Assembly: GCA_038146865.1 (NCBI GenBank)
Contig: JAYQSL010000001.1
Span: 124,001-188,000 of the forward strand
DNA length: 64,000 bases
Origin: GCA-2709075 sp038146865
Lineage (GTDB): Bacteria; Pseudomonadota; Alphaproteobacteria; MPNO01; UBA2964
Reading direction: 5' to 3'
This document shows, piece by piece, positions 52,136-62,183 of this stretch. The translations under genes were made by a program, and so were the position numbers. The notes under the pieces are model-generated. The model saw only the letters and a program-made list of their open reading frames with translations. It made no database searches and had not been told where the DNA came from. Each line of letters starts with the position of its first letter. The first letter of the stretch is position 1.

Positions 52136-53692
52136 ATGAGTTCTGACCTAATAGAAACAGAGGTGATTATTATTGGGGCAGGCCCAACAGGGTTGGCAAC
52201 AGCTAATTATCTCGGTCTTTTCGGTATTCAGGTTATCCTGGTTGAACGTAACAACTCGACGGTTGCAGAGCCCCGCGCTGTTTCTATAGATGATGAGTCG
52301 CTTCGCTCGATGCAGACATTGGGAATCAGTGATCAGGTGGTCTGTCGAACACTGCCCGGTTACGGTGCGCGATATTATACTCCAGGGCAGAGAGAATTTG
52401 CTCGTATCAAACCGACAACGTTGGAATATGGGCATCCGCGGAGATCCGCTTTTCATCAACCGGAACTGGAGGCTGAGCTTCTAAAGGGTTTATCCCGATT
52501 TCCCAATGTGAAACTTCTATTTCAGCATAGTTTTTGCGGTTTAGAGCAAGATTCTAACAAAGTTTATGTTACCCTGAGTGATCCCAATGGGATTTCTATA
52601 AAAATCTGTGCCGCGTTTCTTGCTGGATGCGATGGCGGTAGATCGTCAGTTAGGCAGGCGATAGGAGCGCGACTTACCGGATCAAGCTTTGAGGAGCGTT
52701 GGTTGGTCTTGGACACTGTTAATGATCAGGACCCAACACCGGACTCGGTAGCCTACTGCGATCATCGTCGTCCGGCCATAACACTACCTGGATTTGGTAG
52801 GACGAGGCGCTGGGAGTTTTTGGTTTATCCTGGTGAGGACGCCAATCAGTTTCTTCAAGAAACTACCATTCAGAATTTATTGCGTCCTTACATTGGCGAC
52901 CGTTCGGTCGAGGTTGTTCGAAAACTCGTTTACACTTTTCAGGCGAGGGTTGCTGATAAGTGGCGTGAAGGAAGGGTCTTTCTTTTGGGCGATTCTGCTC
53001 ATTTGACTCCCCCATACGCTGGCCAGGGATTGAATAGTGGGCAGAGGGATGCCGCTAATTTTGCATGGAAGGTGGCTGGGGTCATTAGGAATAAATTTAC
53101 CATATTTCTAATGGACACCTATCAGAGGGAGCGCAGGGACCATGCATGGGCTTTGATTAAAATGGCAATTCAAATCGGTTGGGTAATGGTACCTCGCAAC
53201 TGGATCCACACATATGGGCAAGCTGCTTTCTTTAAATTAGCCGGCTTAATTCCTAAATTTCGCGATTATATCATGGGTCTTAAATTTAAACCCGTTCCAA
53301 GATTCCGAGATGGTTTTCTTTGTCCAGACGAATTTTCTGGAAAAAATACGTTAGTCGGCAAGATGCTTCCACAACCCATGGTTCAATCAATCGACGGCAG
53401 AAGGATAGGCTTAGATGAATTATTAGGTCCTGGTTTCGCACTTTTGCTTGTGGCACCTGAGACCAAGGATGGAATACCAAAATCTGTTTTGGATAATTTC
53501 TCCTGGCTCGAGCCATCAGAGGTTACATTGTCAAGAGACGATGCTGGACATTTGGCATTCCGTCCTTATTGGGGAAAAATCTTGCTGGTACGCCCAGATA
53601 GATATGTAGCAGCCGCATTTGATCCAAATGCTATAGACTCACAAGCGAGGATTTTGGCTATTCTAAGCTCCTATTCCTCTCTCAGAAATTGA
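52136..53692 (+). CDS. FAD-dependent aromatic hydroxylase (MhpA/PheA-like)
   Basis: The 518-residue class A flavin monooxygenase has GAGPTGLATANYLG near residue 13, GCDGGRSSVRQAIG (DG motif region) near 165-178 and the second FAD motif GDSAHLTPPYAGQGLNSGQRD near 284. This is the layout of 3-(3-hydroxyphenyl)propionate and phenol hydroxylases that use NAD(P)H and O2. ATG 52136 is preferred over the upstream in-frame start because TTGGAG lies 5 bases before it. Its end overlaps the converging HpaB-type gene by 22 bases. Confidence 0.9.
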   Translation: MSSDLIETEVIIIGAGPTGLATANYLGLFGIQVILVERNNSTVAEPRAVSIDDESLRSMQTLGISDQVVCRTLPGYGARYYTPGQREFARIKPTTLEYGHPRRSAFHQPELEAELLKGLSRFPNVKLLFQHSFCGLEQDSNKVYVTLSDPNGISIKICAAFLAGCDGGRSSVRQAIGARLTGSSFEERWLVLDTVNDQDPTPDSVAYCDHRRPAITLPGFGRTRRWEFLVYPGEDANQFLQETTIQNLLRPYIGDRSVEVVRKLVYTFQARVADKWREGRVFLLGDSAHLTPPYAGQGLNSGQRDAANFAWKVAGVIRNKFTIFLMDTYQRERRDHAWALIKMAIQIGWVMVPRNWIHTYGQAAFFKLAGLIPKFRDYIMGLKFKPVPRFRDGFLCPDEFSGKNTLVGKMLPQPMVQSIDGRRIGLDELLGPGFALLLVAPETKDGIPKSVLDNFSWLEPSEVTLSRDDAGHLAFRPYWGKILLVRPDRYVAAAFDPNAIDSQARILAILSSYSSLRN

Positions 53693-55107
53693 TCAACTAG
53701 AGAGTCGCTGTAGGCGGTATCTGCGATGCGTGAGACGGATTGTAAATTTCTTGCACCAGAACCCAAATAAAACCTCTCATACTGTTCATTGCGAGCTGCC
53801 ATTTGGGTGCCTAAAAAGTCCCAACCGAGACGAAAAATTTTAGCCCTTTCCTTTGCATCAATGCCGTCGGCTCCGCCCATAAACTCCTTAATTAGACCTC
53901 CCATTTCTTCATCGTGAAGCTGATCAGCTCTGGGTGCAGCAAGCATATAATGGGAACCAATTAGCTTTAGAATTTCTGAAACCCTTGGGAACCAGGAGGG
54001 TAGCATCGATCGGAGAGCGAATAACGGTTCTACCGATGGCGTCCAAAACCCCTCACCCTGGTCAAACGCCTTTGCCTCAGCTGCGGCGACCGCTGCTTGG
54101 GCGAATTCGCTGTAGCACCAAATTTCTCCTAACATCTGTTTGGTCGCAAGACTTTGATCATTGACGGCAGCCGCCATACGTCGACCCAAAGCCCACGCGA
54201 ATTTCAGTTTTACGCAAGCCCGGATCATTGTTTGTTGCATAATATTTGGCATCCAGGTCTTGGTCATTACCGTGTTATAGACATTAATATTGCCATCAAT
54301 AAAAACTCGTTCGTGAGGAATTTCTACGTTATCAAAAATCACAAAGGCGTCCTGTTCGTCGAACCGACCTGAGAAAGGGTGATCAAAATCTTGCCTTGGT
54401 GTTGACATGCTATCGCGGCATAGAAACTTCAATCCAGGAGTGGAAAGTGGTATCGAGAAGGCTAGCATATATTTTTCCGATCCCTCGGGCATTGGTGTTC
54501 GCGGGTAGACGGCAATCTCATCCGCAAAAGGCGCTAAAGTTGCAAGCGCTTTGGAACCTCGGACTAAGATCCCGTGTTCAGTATTCTCTACCTTGTGGAG
54601 AGTAATTGCATCGTCTGCTCGAGGCGCATCTCCCTGTGACTTGTCACTACCGGGAGATACGATTGCGTGGGTGAGGCACCAGTCGTGCTCCATCAATTGT
54701 TGTTGGTAAAGACTTAACCTCTCGGCCCCTGCTTCATTGCCATTGCTCGCCCAAGCAGATTTATCCCCCACAAACCCGGCGAATGTGACATTCAGGTAAT
54801 CCGGGGTGCGACCCATAAGACCTACTGTTAACTCGGCAATCTTTTCTAGACAGGCATGCCTTTTAAAGAGGTCCTCTCTGGATCTGGGTATCATGTGAGA
54901 GCGGCTTATTTTCTTCTTTGTTTGCGGGTTGTCGCCCAAACATATTTCCGAATTTTCCAACTGAAGATCATATACTGCCGCTAAAGTCTGAGCCGCACCT
55001 TTAAGGGCCGGGTGGTCGACGACATCAGAAACGCGACTGCCATCCATCCATATATTCCGGTTGTCTCGTAGTCCCGCTAGATAAGTTTTTCCGCTTCTGG
55101 CAGCCAT
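53671..55107 (-). CDS. 4-hydroxyphenylacetate 3-hydroxylase family oxygenase (HpaB-like)
   Basis: This 478-residue acyl-CoA-dehydrogenase-like oxygenase uses FADH2. HpaB-family features are RSREDLFKRHACLEKIAE, GRTPDYLNVTFAGF, SPGSDKSQGD and IPHERVFIDGN. Family members hydroxylate 4-hydroxyphenylacetate, phenols or chlorophenols. The flavin reductase partner (HpaC type) is not in this window, so it must be elsewhere or shared. It is next to the SDR gene on the same strand and converges with the FAD hydroxylase. Confidence 0.9.
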   Translation of the reverse strand: MAARSGKTYLAGLRDNRNIWMDGSRVSDVVDHPALKGAAQTLAAVYDLQLENSEICLGDNPQTKKKISRSHMIPRSREDLFKRHACLEKIAELTVGLMGRTPDYLNVTFAGFVGDKSAWASNGNEAGAERLSLYQQQLMEHDWCLTHAIVSPGSDKSQGDAPRADDAITLHKVENTEHGILVRGSKALATLAPFADEIAVYPRTPMPEGSEKYMLAFSIPLSTPGLKFLCRDSMSTPRQDFDHPFSGRFDEQDAFVIFDNVEIPHERVFIDGNINVYNTVMTKTWMPNIMQQTMIRACVKLKFAWALGRRMAAAVNDQSLATKQMLGEIWCYSEFAQAAVAAAEAKAFDQGEGFWTPSVEPLFALRSMLPSWFPRVSEILKLIGSHYMLAAPRADQLHDEEMGGLIKEFMGGADGIDAKERAKIFRLGWDFLGTQMAARNEQYERFYLGSGARNLQSVSRIADTAYSDSLVDQFLREE

Positions 55108-55274
55108 GTTTTTTAATCCTGATTTTTCTATTTTATTGAGTAACCCCTTAACTCACTTGATGGAAGGAGATTTATGCTGAGATGCAATCAGATTTTTTAG
55201 AAAAAGGGTTTGTAGCCGGGGTTGTTATAAATATTCGAAGGTTTCGCATTTTTACTTGGCAATCTTATCTCGAT

Positions 55275-56099
55275 TTAGGGCAGCATTATAGCGCCGCCAT
55301 TGATTGCGATACTTTGCCCAGTTACGAATGAGGCCTCTTTACTCAGAAGCATCATAACCATACCAGCGATATCGCTTGGGTGGCCAACCCGGCCCAAAGG
55401 GACATTGGTCCCTCTTTCGCGCAATTTTTCCAATGTCACCCCGGGGGCTTCTAATGGTTGCCGTGTCTCCGAGACACCGGGAATGATAGCGTTTACACGT
55501 ATCCCGTATTGTGCCCACTCGAGCGCCAGGGTTTTGGTCATTGCAATGATTCCAGCTTTGGATGCCGCATAATGTATCCCATTTCTTGCGCCCTCAATTG
55601 CCCGTCCGGAGGCCAGATTTAAAACCACACCTCGTTGTGCTTTCCGCATTTGAGGCGCGAACGCTTGGGATGCTAAGAATGAACCAGTTAAATTTACTGC
55701 TATCGTCCGATTCCACATATCGAGAGGGACATCAATTGCTGCCGACCTTGGATGGATGCCGGCGTTGTTTACCACAGCATACACAGAACTAAATTGATCT
55801 AGTACCCTCTCGGCGGCTGTTTTGATGTCATCGGGGTTGCCCATATCGCAATTGAAAAACGCTGCTTCAGCGCCGGCCTCTCTGCAAACGGTTGCTGCCC
55901 GGTTACCCTCTTCCTCAATAACATCCCAAAGTGCCAATTTTGCGCCATAGCTTGCAAGCCGTTGGGCTATTGCTCGTCCAAAACCTCGTGCTGCGCCTGT
56001 AACGACAACGGTATCACCAGGTTTCAAGCCGTCACGTATTATATTTTTTTCACCCGCTTCGATTTCTTGGTCTAGTTGAATCGAGTTTAGATCAGTCAT
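55275..56099 (-). CDS. short-chain dehydrogenase/reductase (SDR)
   Basis: The 274-residue classical SDR has TGAARGFG at 34-41, NNAGI near 111, the catalytic Tyr177 and Lys181 in HYAASK and the C-terminal VTGQSIAINGGA. It would oxidise or reduce an alcohol/carbonyl with NAD(P). The N-terminal 25 residues are an unusual extension. In context with HpaB- and FAD-type hydroxylases it may act on aromatic or side-chain alcohols. Confidence 0.93.
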   Translation of the reverse strand: MTDLNSIQLDQEIEAGEKNIIRDGLKPGDTVVVTGAARGFGRAIAQRLASYGAKLALWDVIEEEGNRAATVCREAGAEAAFFNCDMGNPDDIKTAAERVLDQFSSVYAVVNNAGIHPRSAAIDVPLDMWNRTIAVNLTGSFLASQAFAPQMRKAQRGVVLNLASGRAIEGARNGIHYAASKAGIIAMTKTLALEWAQYGIRVNAIIPGVSETRQPLEAPGVTLEKLRERGTNVPLGRVGHPSDIAGMVMMLLSKEASFVTGQSIAINGGAIMLP

Positions 56100-56271
56100 G
56101 GCGCCCTTCTCGTTTTATACTGTGAAATTTTCTTTTATCCGACTTTATGACCGAGTACCTTAGTCGAAGGGAGTCTGGTATCAATCCTGCACCTAAAATC
56201 GCTTTCTGCCACAACTTGCAGACCATTCAAAAAGGGCCCTAATCAATAATTTCGGCAAAAGCCTTGCCAGG

Positions 56272-57597
56272 TTAAGTAAGCATCTCATTCATTAACAATA
56301 TCGTTGCCACACCAATAAACCCAAAAATAAAAACAAATTTTACATTACTGCCATATGCCAGCTGTTCAAGCGGTACCCGAAACATCGTTGAAGCAGCTGC
56401 AACAGATACGGCAGAGAGTCCTATCATCGATGCGAAGGCCCAGCCAAGCAAGCCGGTTTGCATTAACACCAGCTGATCGATCCCAAAAGATGGGTTAGTA
56501 AAGGCGACTAATACAATCGTTAACGTCACGATTTGATGGATTCCGATAAAGGCAAGCAGGGTCATAAACGCGACGCCAAAAGAGATGATAGCGTAGGGCG
56601 CTAAGGACAGATTGTTCATCCAATTTCCGTTCTCCTCTGTTTCTAATAAAAATTGGAGCAACCGACCAAGTGCAAAAGAAGTGGTTAAAAGAACAATTTC
56701 GCCCTGGATGGTGCCTAAGCCTTCTCCAGCTTCTTTTAGGCTCCTCAAAAGCTTTTCCAAACCCATAAAAGCCAGTCCGGTTACACAAAGTGCTGGGACC
56801 CCAAGCACCAAACATTGGAGGGTGCTGAGAGTGGTGAATCCATTTAGGGCCAGCACGACCAGCGCCGTTAACGTTACCGGGGGAAGCACTGGATAAAACG
56901 AAATTATTGCTCTTAAAAGCGCGCGCAGCCCCACTCGGGGTGTATACAGTATTTGGGCTGTGATAAGCCCAAGTGTAGCTAGAGACAGACCCGATAAAAT
57001 AATCTGCCATAAAGGAACATTGGGTAAGTGTTCAGATGATATGGCCATTGCCACCCAAAAAGGGGACCAAAGACAAGCCAAACACATTCCTCTTTGGCAG
57101 GCTTCCGCAGCATTCTTTCTGCTTTCGAGAGACGCCTTCTCTCCGACAATCGGTGCAAAGATAGCCATCACTCCGACAATAAGCGTAGAGCCTAGAAAAA
57201 ATGTTCCGACTAATAAACCACTATCTCGTTCTGCTCCGCTCAATCTCTCTACTGAGAGACTGGCCCGTTGGATTTCTGGGCGCGCATCGGCGGTGGAACG
57301 AAGCAGTGAAAGAGTGCCAAAGAATGCAGAGAACAAGGTCGCCTTTTCAATGCCTGACCAAGCCCAATGCCACCCATCGGTTGCAGTTGCGATTGCTATG
57401 GTAATAACGCCTAGAATGAGACACAAGATTTTAAGTGACCTTCTGATGAACCATACAACCAGGGATATATAGGCGATCAGGATTAAGCCATTAAGCATTT
57501 TTAGAATGGGAAGATCGACGAAAATTGATACTAGGGATAAAAACCAAATTATGCCCAAAAGGATATTGCTTGGCGTTTTGATATCTTCGGCGCGCAT
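56272..57597 (-). CDS. polytopic membrane permease, substrate unknown
   Basis: The protein has about 12 hydrophobic segments. It resembles large permeases of ion-coupled carboxylate transporters in general layout (a hydrophilic loop with ERLSGAERDSG, then VGTFFLGSTLIVGVMAIFAPIVG), but I cannot place it in a family. The start at ATG 57597 gives 441 residues; the frame is open to a TTG-like start at 57681 that adds a basic extension. It neighbours the aromatic oxygenase set and may import a substrate for it; this is inference. Confidence 0.65.
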   Translation of the reverse strand: MRAEDIKTPSNILLGIIWFLSLVSIFVDLPILKMLNGLILIAYISLVVWFIRRSLKILCLILGVITIAIATATDGWHWAWSGIEKATLFSAFFGTLSLLRSTADARPEIQRASLSVERLSGAERDSGLLVGTFFLGSTLIVGVMAIFAPIVGEKASLESRKNAAEACQRGMCLACLWSPFWVAMAISSEHLPNVPLWQIILSGLSLATLGLITAQILYTPRVGLRALLRAIISFYPVLPPVTLTALVVLALNGFTTLSTLQCLVLGVPALCVTGLAFMGLEKLLRSLKEAGEGLGTIQGEIVLLTTSFALGRLLQFLLETEENGNWMNNLSLAPYAIISFGVAFMTLLAFIGIHQIVTLTIVLVAFTNPSFGIDQLVLMQTGLLGWAFASMIGLSAVSVAAASTMFRVPLEQLAYGSNVKFVFIFGFIGVATILLMNEMLT

Positions 57598-57776
57598 TCG
57601 GTGGCTCTGATGAAAGAATTTATTTTGGTAGAGAACACGGGATACCACAATATAGATTAAATTCTTTTTATGGCGACCCACTCAAATCTGTTCAGGTAAA
57701 GTGTACAAGCCTAAAAAAAAGTGTGGTTAAACTTTTTTTCTGGAAAAGTGTTGATTAGAATTTGTGGAGTTATGGA

Positions 57777-60700
57777 ATGATGAATGAAAAGCCCATTCCG
57801 TCAGGATCGACAGTTTTGGAAAATTGGCGCGAAGAGCTCAGTGTTTCATTAATTAGAGTTTTTGGAAAAAACAAAGGAAGGAAGTACTCAGATCTTTATA
57901 ATGAGGCTTTTCCTCCGGGTTTCGAGCGAAATTTCTCTCCCAGCAAAGCCGCTCAAGATATTCGGAATATAGAGAAACTTAGAGAAGTCGCGGGGATTGC
58001 CGTAAATCTTTACAGGGACTCGTCGAGAGGAATAACCGAGTTTCGGCTTAGGCTTTATCATGTTGGTTCACCGGTCGCACTCTCAGATATTTTGCCTGTG
58101 TTAGAAAATATGGGTTTAAGGGTTATTGAAGAGGTCCCCTATAACATTCGTGCGCAGGATCCTTTGGATCCCGTTTGGCTTCATGATTTTGGACTTACTA
58201 GTAAAACAGGATCAAGCGTCTCTCTCGATGCTACGGCTAAAGAGTGTTTTGAAGAAGCCCTTCAACATGTTTGGTGCGGGGATACGGAAGACGATGGCTT
58301 AAATGCACTAAGTTTGGAAGGGAAGTTAACCTGGCGACAGATATTTCTCTTGCGCGCTTATTGCAAATATTTGATGCAAATAGGTATTTCATTCAGTCAG
58401 TCCTATATTGAAGAGGCGCTGGTTCAAAATAGCTTGATAACCCGGGATCTTATCTTTCTTTTTGAGTCACTTTTTGACCCTAAAAAATCCAGACGGAAAT
58501 CAGATATAGATTCAAAAAATATCAGGGCAAGGCTCTCGGCAGCAATGGAAGCTGTGCCATCGCTAGATCAGGATAGAATTCTGAGAAGGCTACTGAATTT
58601 AATAGATTCGACATTGCGCACCAATTTTTATCAGTTCGGTGAAGATAATGAGCCCAAACCGTATATTGCTCTCAAACTCAAAAGCTCCCAAATCTCAGAA
58701 TTGCCACAACCTAGACCTTATCGGGAGATTTTTGTTCACGCGCCAATGGTGGATGCAATCCATCTTCGGGGCGGCAAAGTAGCAAGAGGCGGATTACGAT
58801 GGTCAGACCGAAGAGAGGATTTTCGGTCGGAAATTCTAGGATTGATGAAATCTCAAATGACTAAGAATTCGGTTATTGTGCCGGTTGGCGCAAAAGGGGG
58901 GTTCATTGTCAAAAGAGAAATCATTAGAGGTCACTCATTGGACCTCAGAAGAGAGGCAGTCAAATGTTATAAGATTTTTATCTCCGGCCTCCTGGATCTC
59001 ACAGATAATATTGAAAGAGATAAAATCATTCCTCCAAAAAATGTTGTGAGGCGCGATGGAGACGATCCGTATTTGGTCGTAGCCGCTGACAAAGGTACCG
59101 CTACATTTTCCGATATCGCCAATGAATTATCCGTTAGTTATAATTATTGGCTTGGAGATGCATTTGCCTCCGGGGGAAGCTGTGGTTATGACCACAAGGC
59201 GATGGGCATCACCGCAAAAGGCGCCTGGGAGTCTGTAAAAAGGCACTTTCGTGAAATTGGCATTGATGTCATGGCTGAAGAGTTCACCTGTATAGGTGTG
59301 GGGGATATGTCCGGCGATGTTTTTGGTAATGGACTCATATATTCACCTTATACAAAATTATTGGCGGCATTTAATCATCAGCACATTTTTATCGATCCGA
59401 ATCCTAATCCGAAGGTTTCTTTTGAGGAGCGGTTGCGACTTTTCGAAAGCGGTTGCTCCAGCTGGAGTGATTATGACCCCAATCTAATTTCCGCGGGAGG
59501 CGGTGTATTCGGACGCGACCTTAAGTCGATATCGGTTTCCCCTGAAATGCGAACAGTATTTGCTCTGGGAAAGGTCAAATCAGTAACGCCAGACGAACTT
59601 ATTACTCACATTCTTAGAGCAAAAGTGAATCTCTTGTGGTTCGGAGGTATCGGAACTTATGTCAAATCTTCAACAGAAAGCAATCTTGAAGTGGGTGATA
59701 GAGGTAATGATGCTTTGCGGATTGATGCGAAGCAGCTTGGTGCCGACGTTGTAGGTGAGGGCGCAAATCTTGGTATAACCCAGCTCGGTCGCGTTGAGTT
59801 TGCGGTGGCGGGGGGGAAAATAAATACTGATTTTATTGATAATTCAGCCGGCGTTGACTGTTCCGACCACGAAGTAAATATAAAGATCCTTCTAGATGCC
59901 GCTGTATCGGTCGGGAAGCTCTCCATCAAAGCTCGGAATCGTCTCCTCAGACGGATGTCTGATGAAGTTACGAATTTGGTTTTGATGGATAATTATCGCC
60001 AATCGATGGCGCTAACAAATGCTGAAGTCCAAAGTGTTAGTAAGTCTCTAGAGCACAAGCGACTGATCCGGACTCTGACCAAGACCGGATTTCTTAACAG
60101 AAAAGCCGAATTTTTGCCTGAGGATGCCGAAATGGATCAACGTCGCTCAGCAGGAAAGGGCCTTTGTAGACCTGAATTGGCGGTTCTTCTAACGTATTCA
60201 AAGAATGCGTTATTTAAAGAAATTCTAGACAGTAATTTGCCGGAGGATCCGTATCTGGCATCCGGTTTGCCACTTTATTTTCCCATTCCCATACAAAAGC
60301 GATTTCCTGACTTAATCGATAACCATCCTTTAAAACGCGAGCTGATCGCCACCTACGTAGCAAATACTTTGATCAATAGGGCTGGTCCCAGTTTCATACA
60401 AACAATAAAAACAAAAACTGGTGCGACGTCGGAGGAAATAGCTCGATCTTATTTAATATGTCGACAGGTGTTTGAGGTTTCGAAGTTTTGGGACGGGGTC
60501 GAATCTCTGGATAATTCTGTGTCAGCTGAAATTCAGGTTGCCATGCATTTAGAGATAATGAGTTTGTTAGAAAAAGGTACTCAATGGTTTGCAAAAAATA
60601 GCAATCCCGCGGAGCCAATTGAAGATATAGTAGCTAGGTACCGAGAGCCTGTACGGCAATTGTCTCGACAATTACGACAAATTATCCCCAAGGATACGAT

Positions 60701-61184
60701 TGCAGCCGTTACAAGAAAAACTCGACTATTTATTGAGAAAGGAACACCTATAGATCTGGCAGAAAATATATCAGGTCTCGAATTTCTTTCTGAAGCTTGT
60801 GAGGTTGTTGATGCTGCTTACGCGACCCGCAGTGATACAATATCAGTCGCGCGGGTATATTATCATCTTGGTTCTAGATTGGGCTTTGTGTGGTTGGTCA
60901 AAGCTGCCCAAAAATTGGCCGACGGCGATGATTGGCGCGATGCCGCTATTGGTGGTTTGGTTCAAGACTTGCTGGGTTCCCAAGCCGCATTGACTACTCA
61001 GGTTATTGAAAAATTTGGGGCGTCAGAAAATTCAGACAGGTTGATCGATCAGTGGATTTCAGAAAATCGAGAGAGCTACACGGGTATACGTGCCTTAATG
61101 CGGGAACTCAGGTCATCCAAGGGTATTGATATGGCGATGTTGGTTGTCGGACTTCGCCGGATACGCGATACCCTGGGTCTCTGA
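57777..61184 (+). CDS. NAD-specific glutamate dehydrogenase, N-terminally short
   Basis: This large GDH of 1135 residues shows the catalytic region GGKVARGGLRWSDRREDFRSEILG in pieces, VPVGAKGGFIVK with the catalytic lysine, GGSCGYDHKAMGITAKGAWESV, and NAD-binding FGGIGTYVKSS. It deaminates glutamate to 2-oxoglutarate. The usual 180-kDa class is about 1600 residues; here the first about 450, with the ACT-like regulatory domains, are missing and no upstream coding remnant is visible. ATG 57777, with GGAG eight bases before it, is preferred over TTG 57762. Confidence 0.9.
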   Translation: MMNEKPIPSGSTVLENWREELSVSLIRVFGKNKGRKYSDLYNEAFPPGFERNFSPSKAAQDIRNIEKLREVAGIAVNLYRDSSRGITEFRLRLYHVGSPVALSDILPVLENMGLRVIEEVPYNIRAQDPLDPVWLHDFGLTSKTGSSVSLDATAKECFEEALQHVWCGDTEDDGLNALSLEGKLTWRQIFLLRAYCKYLMQIGISFSQSYIEEALVQNSLITRDLIFLFESLFDPKKSRRKSDIDSKNIRARLSAAMEAVPSLDQDRILRRLLNLIDSTLRTNFYQFGEDNEPKPYIALKLKSSQISELPQPRPYREIFVHAPMVDAIHLRGGKVARGGLRWSDRREDFRSEILGLMKSQMTKNSVIVPVGAKGGFIVKREIIRGHSLDLRREAVKCYKIFISGLLDLTDNIERDKIIPPKNVVRRDGDDPYLVVAADKGTATFSDIANELSVSYNYWLGDAFASGGSCGYDHKAMGITAKGAWESVKRHFREIGIDVMAEEFTCIGVGDMSGDVFGNGLIYSPYTKLLAAFNHQHIFIDPNPNPKVSFEERLRLFESGCSSWSDYDPNLISAGGGVFGRDLKSISVSPEMRTVFALGKVKSVTPDELITHILRAKVNLLWFGGIGTYVKSSTESNLEVGDRGNDALRIDAKQLGADVVGEGANLGITQLGRVEFAVAGGKINTDFIDNSAGVDCSDHEVNIKILLDAAVSVGKLSIKARNRLLRRMSDEVTNLVLMDNYRQSMALTNAEVQSVSKSLEHKRLIRTLTKTGFLNRKAEFLPEDAEMDQRRSAGKGLCRPELAVLLTYSKNALFKEILDSNLPEDPYLASGLPLYFPIPIQKRFPDLIDNHPLKRELIATYVANTLINRAGPSFIQTIKTKTGATSEEIARSYLICRQVFEVSKFWDGVESLDNSVSAEIQVAMHLEIMSLLEKGTQWFAKNSNPAEPIEDIVARYREPVRQLSRQLRQIIPKDTIAAVTRKTRLFIEKGTPIDLAENISGLEFLSEACEVVDAAYATRSDTISVARVYYHLGSRLGFVWLVKAAQKLADGDDWRDAAIGGLVQDLLGSQAALTTQVIEKFGASENSDRLIDQWISENRESYTGIRALMRELRSSKGIDMAMLVVGLRRIRDTLGL

Positions 61185-61257
61185 TGTTACTCCGGGGGCA
61201 GTTCAAAGTTTAAGGAAGCATTGGTCGATGCTTAGATTTTGGGAGAGATAACACCTC

Positions 61258-62172
61258 ATGCATTACGAATACTCAGCGTTACCAGATAGAGAAGATATCA
61301 AATGGCCGGGCGGCAAACAGCTTGCGGTGATTATCACGATTAATTTGGAATATTGGTGGTTAACGCGCGAACAAAAAGAGCCACTTTATCCGGGGGGTCC
61401 TGCAAGCATACCCTTTCCTTTGCCAGGTGATATTCCCGATTATGTTAATTGGACATGGCGTGAATACGGCCAACGAGTTGGTGTTTGGCGTGTCTTTAAG
61501 GCTTTAGACTCCGCGGGTATACCTGCCTCATGCACCATGAATGCGATGATGGGATTGGAGCGGCGTCGGGTGATCGATGCGGTAAATGAGCGGGGTTGGG
61601 AGTTGGTGCCACATAATTGGGCGCAAAATGATATTCTAACCAACTATGCTCATGACCCTCAGCAAGAGCGGGATGTCATTTGCCGTGTTTTAGATGTTTA
61701 CGAGAAAACCGTAGGGCGTCCTGCTCGGGGCTGGCTCTCCTCCTCTTTGAGACCGACAGCAGAAACCGTCAACATATTAGCTGAAAATGGATTGAGCTTC
61801 TTTTGCGATTTTTTAAATGATGATCAACCATACCTTCTCCGGACAAGGTCTAATCCACTGGTTGCTATACCATATTCAAATGATATCAATGATTTCAATA
61901 TGTTTGCCCGAGGGGGGATGACGCTGGATCAAGGCCTGCTGGCATTAAAAGAGCAATTTGACGTCCTATATGAAGAAGGTCGAGAAAGTATGAGACTTTT
62001 TAACTTTGGCCTTCATCCGCATGTGATAGGCCAGCCATATAGGATCAGGGCGCTTACGCAGTTTCTTGAGTATGTAAAAGATTTCGAAGGCGTTTGGTTT
62101 CCCAGTAGAGAGCAAATTGCAGATTGGTATTTAGAAAACCACGCTTCTCATATCAGGCCGCCGGACAATTAA
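61258..62172 (+). CDS. polysaccharide deacetylase family protein (PuuE/allantoinase-like)
   Basis: This 304-residue NodB-fold protein has LAVIITINLEYWW at the N-terminus, CTMNAMMGLERRRVIDAV, VPHNWAQNDIL and a later FNFGLHPHVIGQPYRI. The pattern fits cytoplasmic PuuE-type allantoinases and related amidohydrolases rather than secreted chitin deacetylases; no signal peptide is seen. In this subfamily metal ligands differ, so catalysis on a purine or amide is a guess. It follows the GDH gene by 73 bases and faces the COG5553-like pair. Confidence 0.82.
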   Translation: MHYEYSALPDREDIKWPGGKQLAVIITINLEYWWLTREQKEPLYPGGPASIPFPLPGDIPDYVNWTWREYGQRVGVWRVFKALDSAGIPASCTMNAMMGLERRRVIDAVNERGWELVPHNWAQNDILTNYAHDPQQERDVICRVLDVYEKTVGRPARGWLSSSLRPTAETVNILAENGLSFFCDFLNDDQPYLLRTRSNPLVAIPYSNDINDFNMFARGGMTLDQGLLALKEQFDVLYEEGRESMRLFNFGLHPHVIGQPYRIRALTQFLEYVKDFEGVWFPSREQIADWYLENHASHIRPPDN

Positions 62173-62183
62173 CATTTTGCCTA

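Noticed and set aside
56230..56245. GGGCCC palindrome as terminator before the permease end
   Set aside because: The symmetric core is only six bases with no stem extension or T-run.
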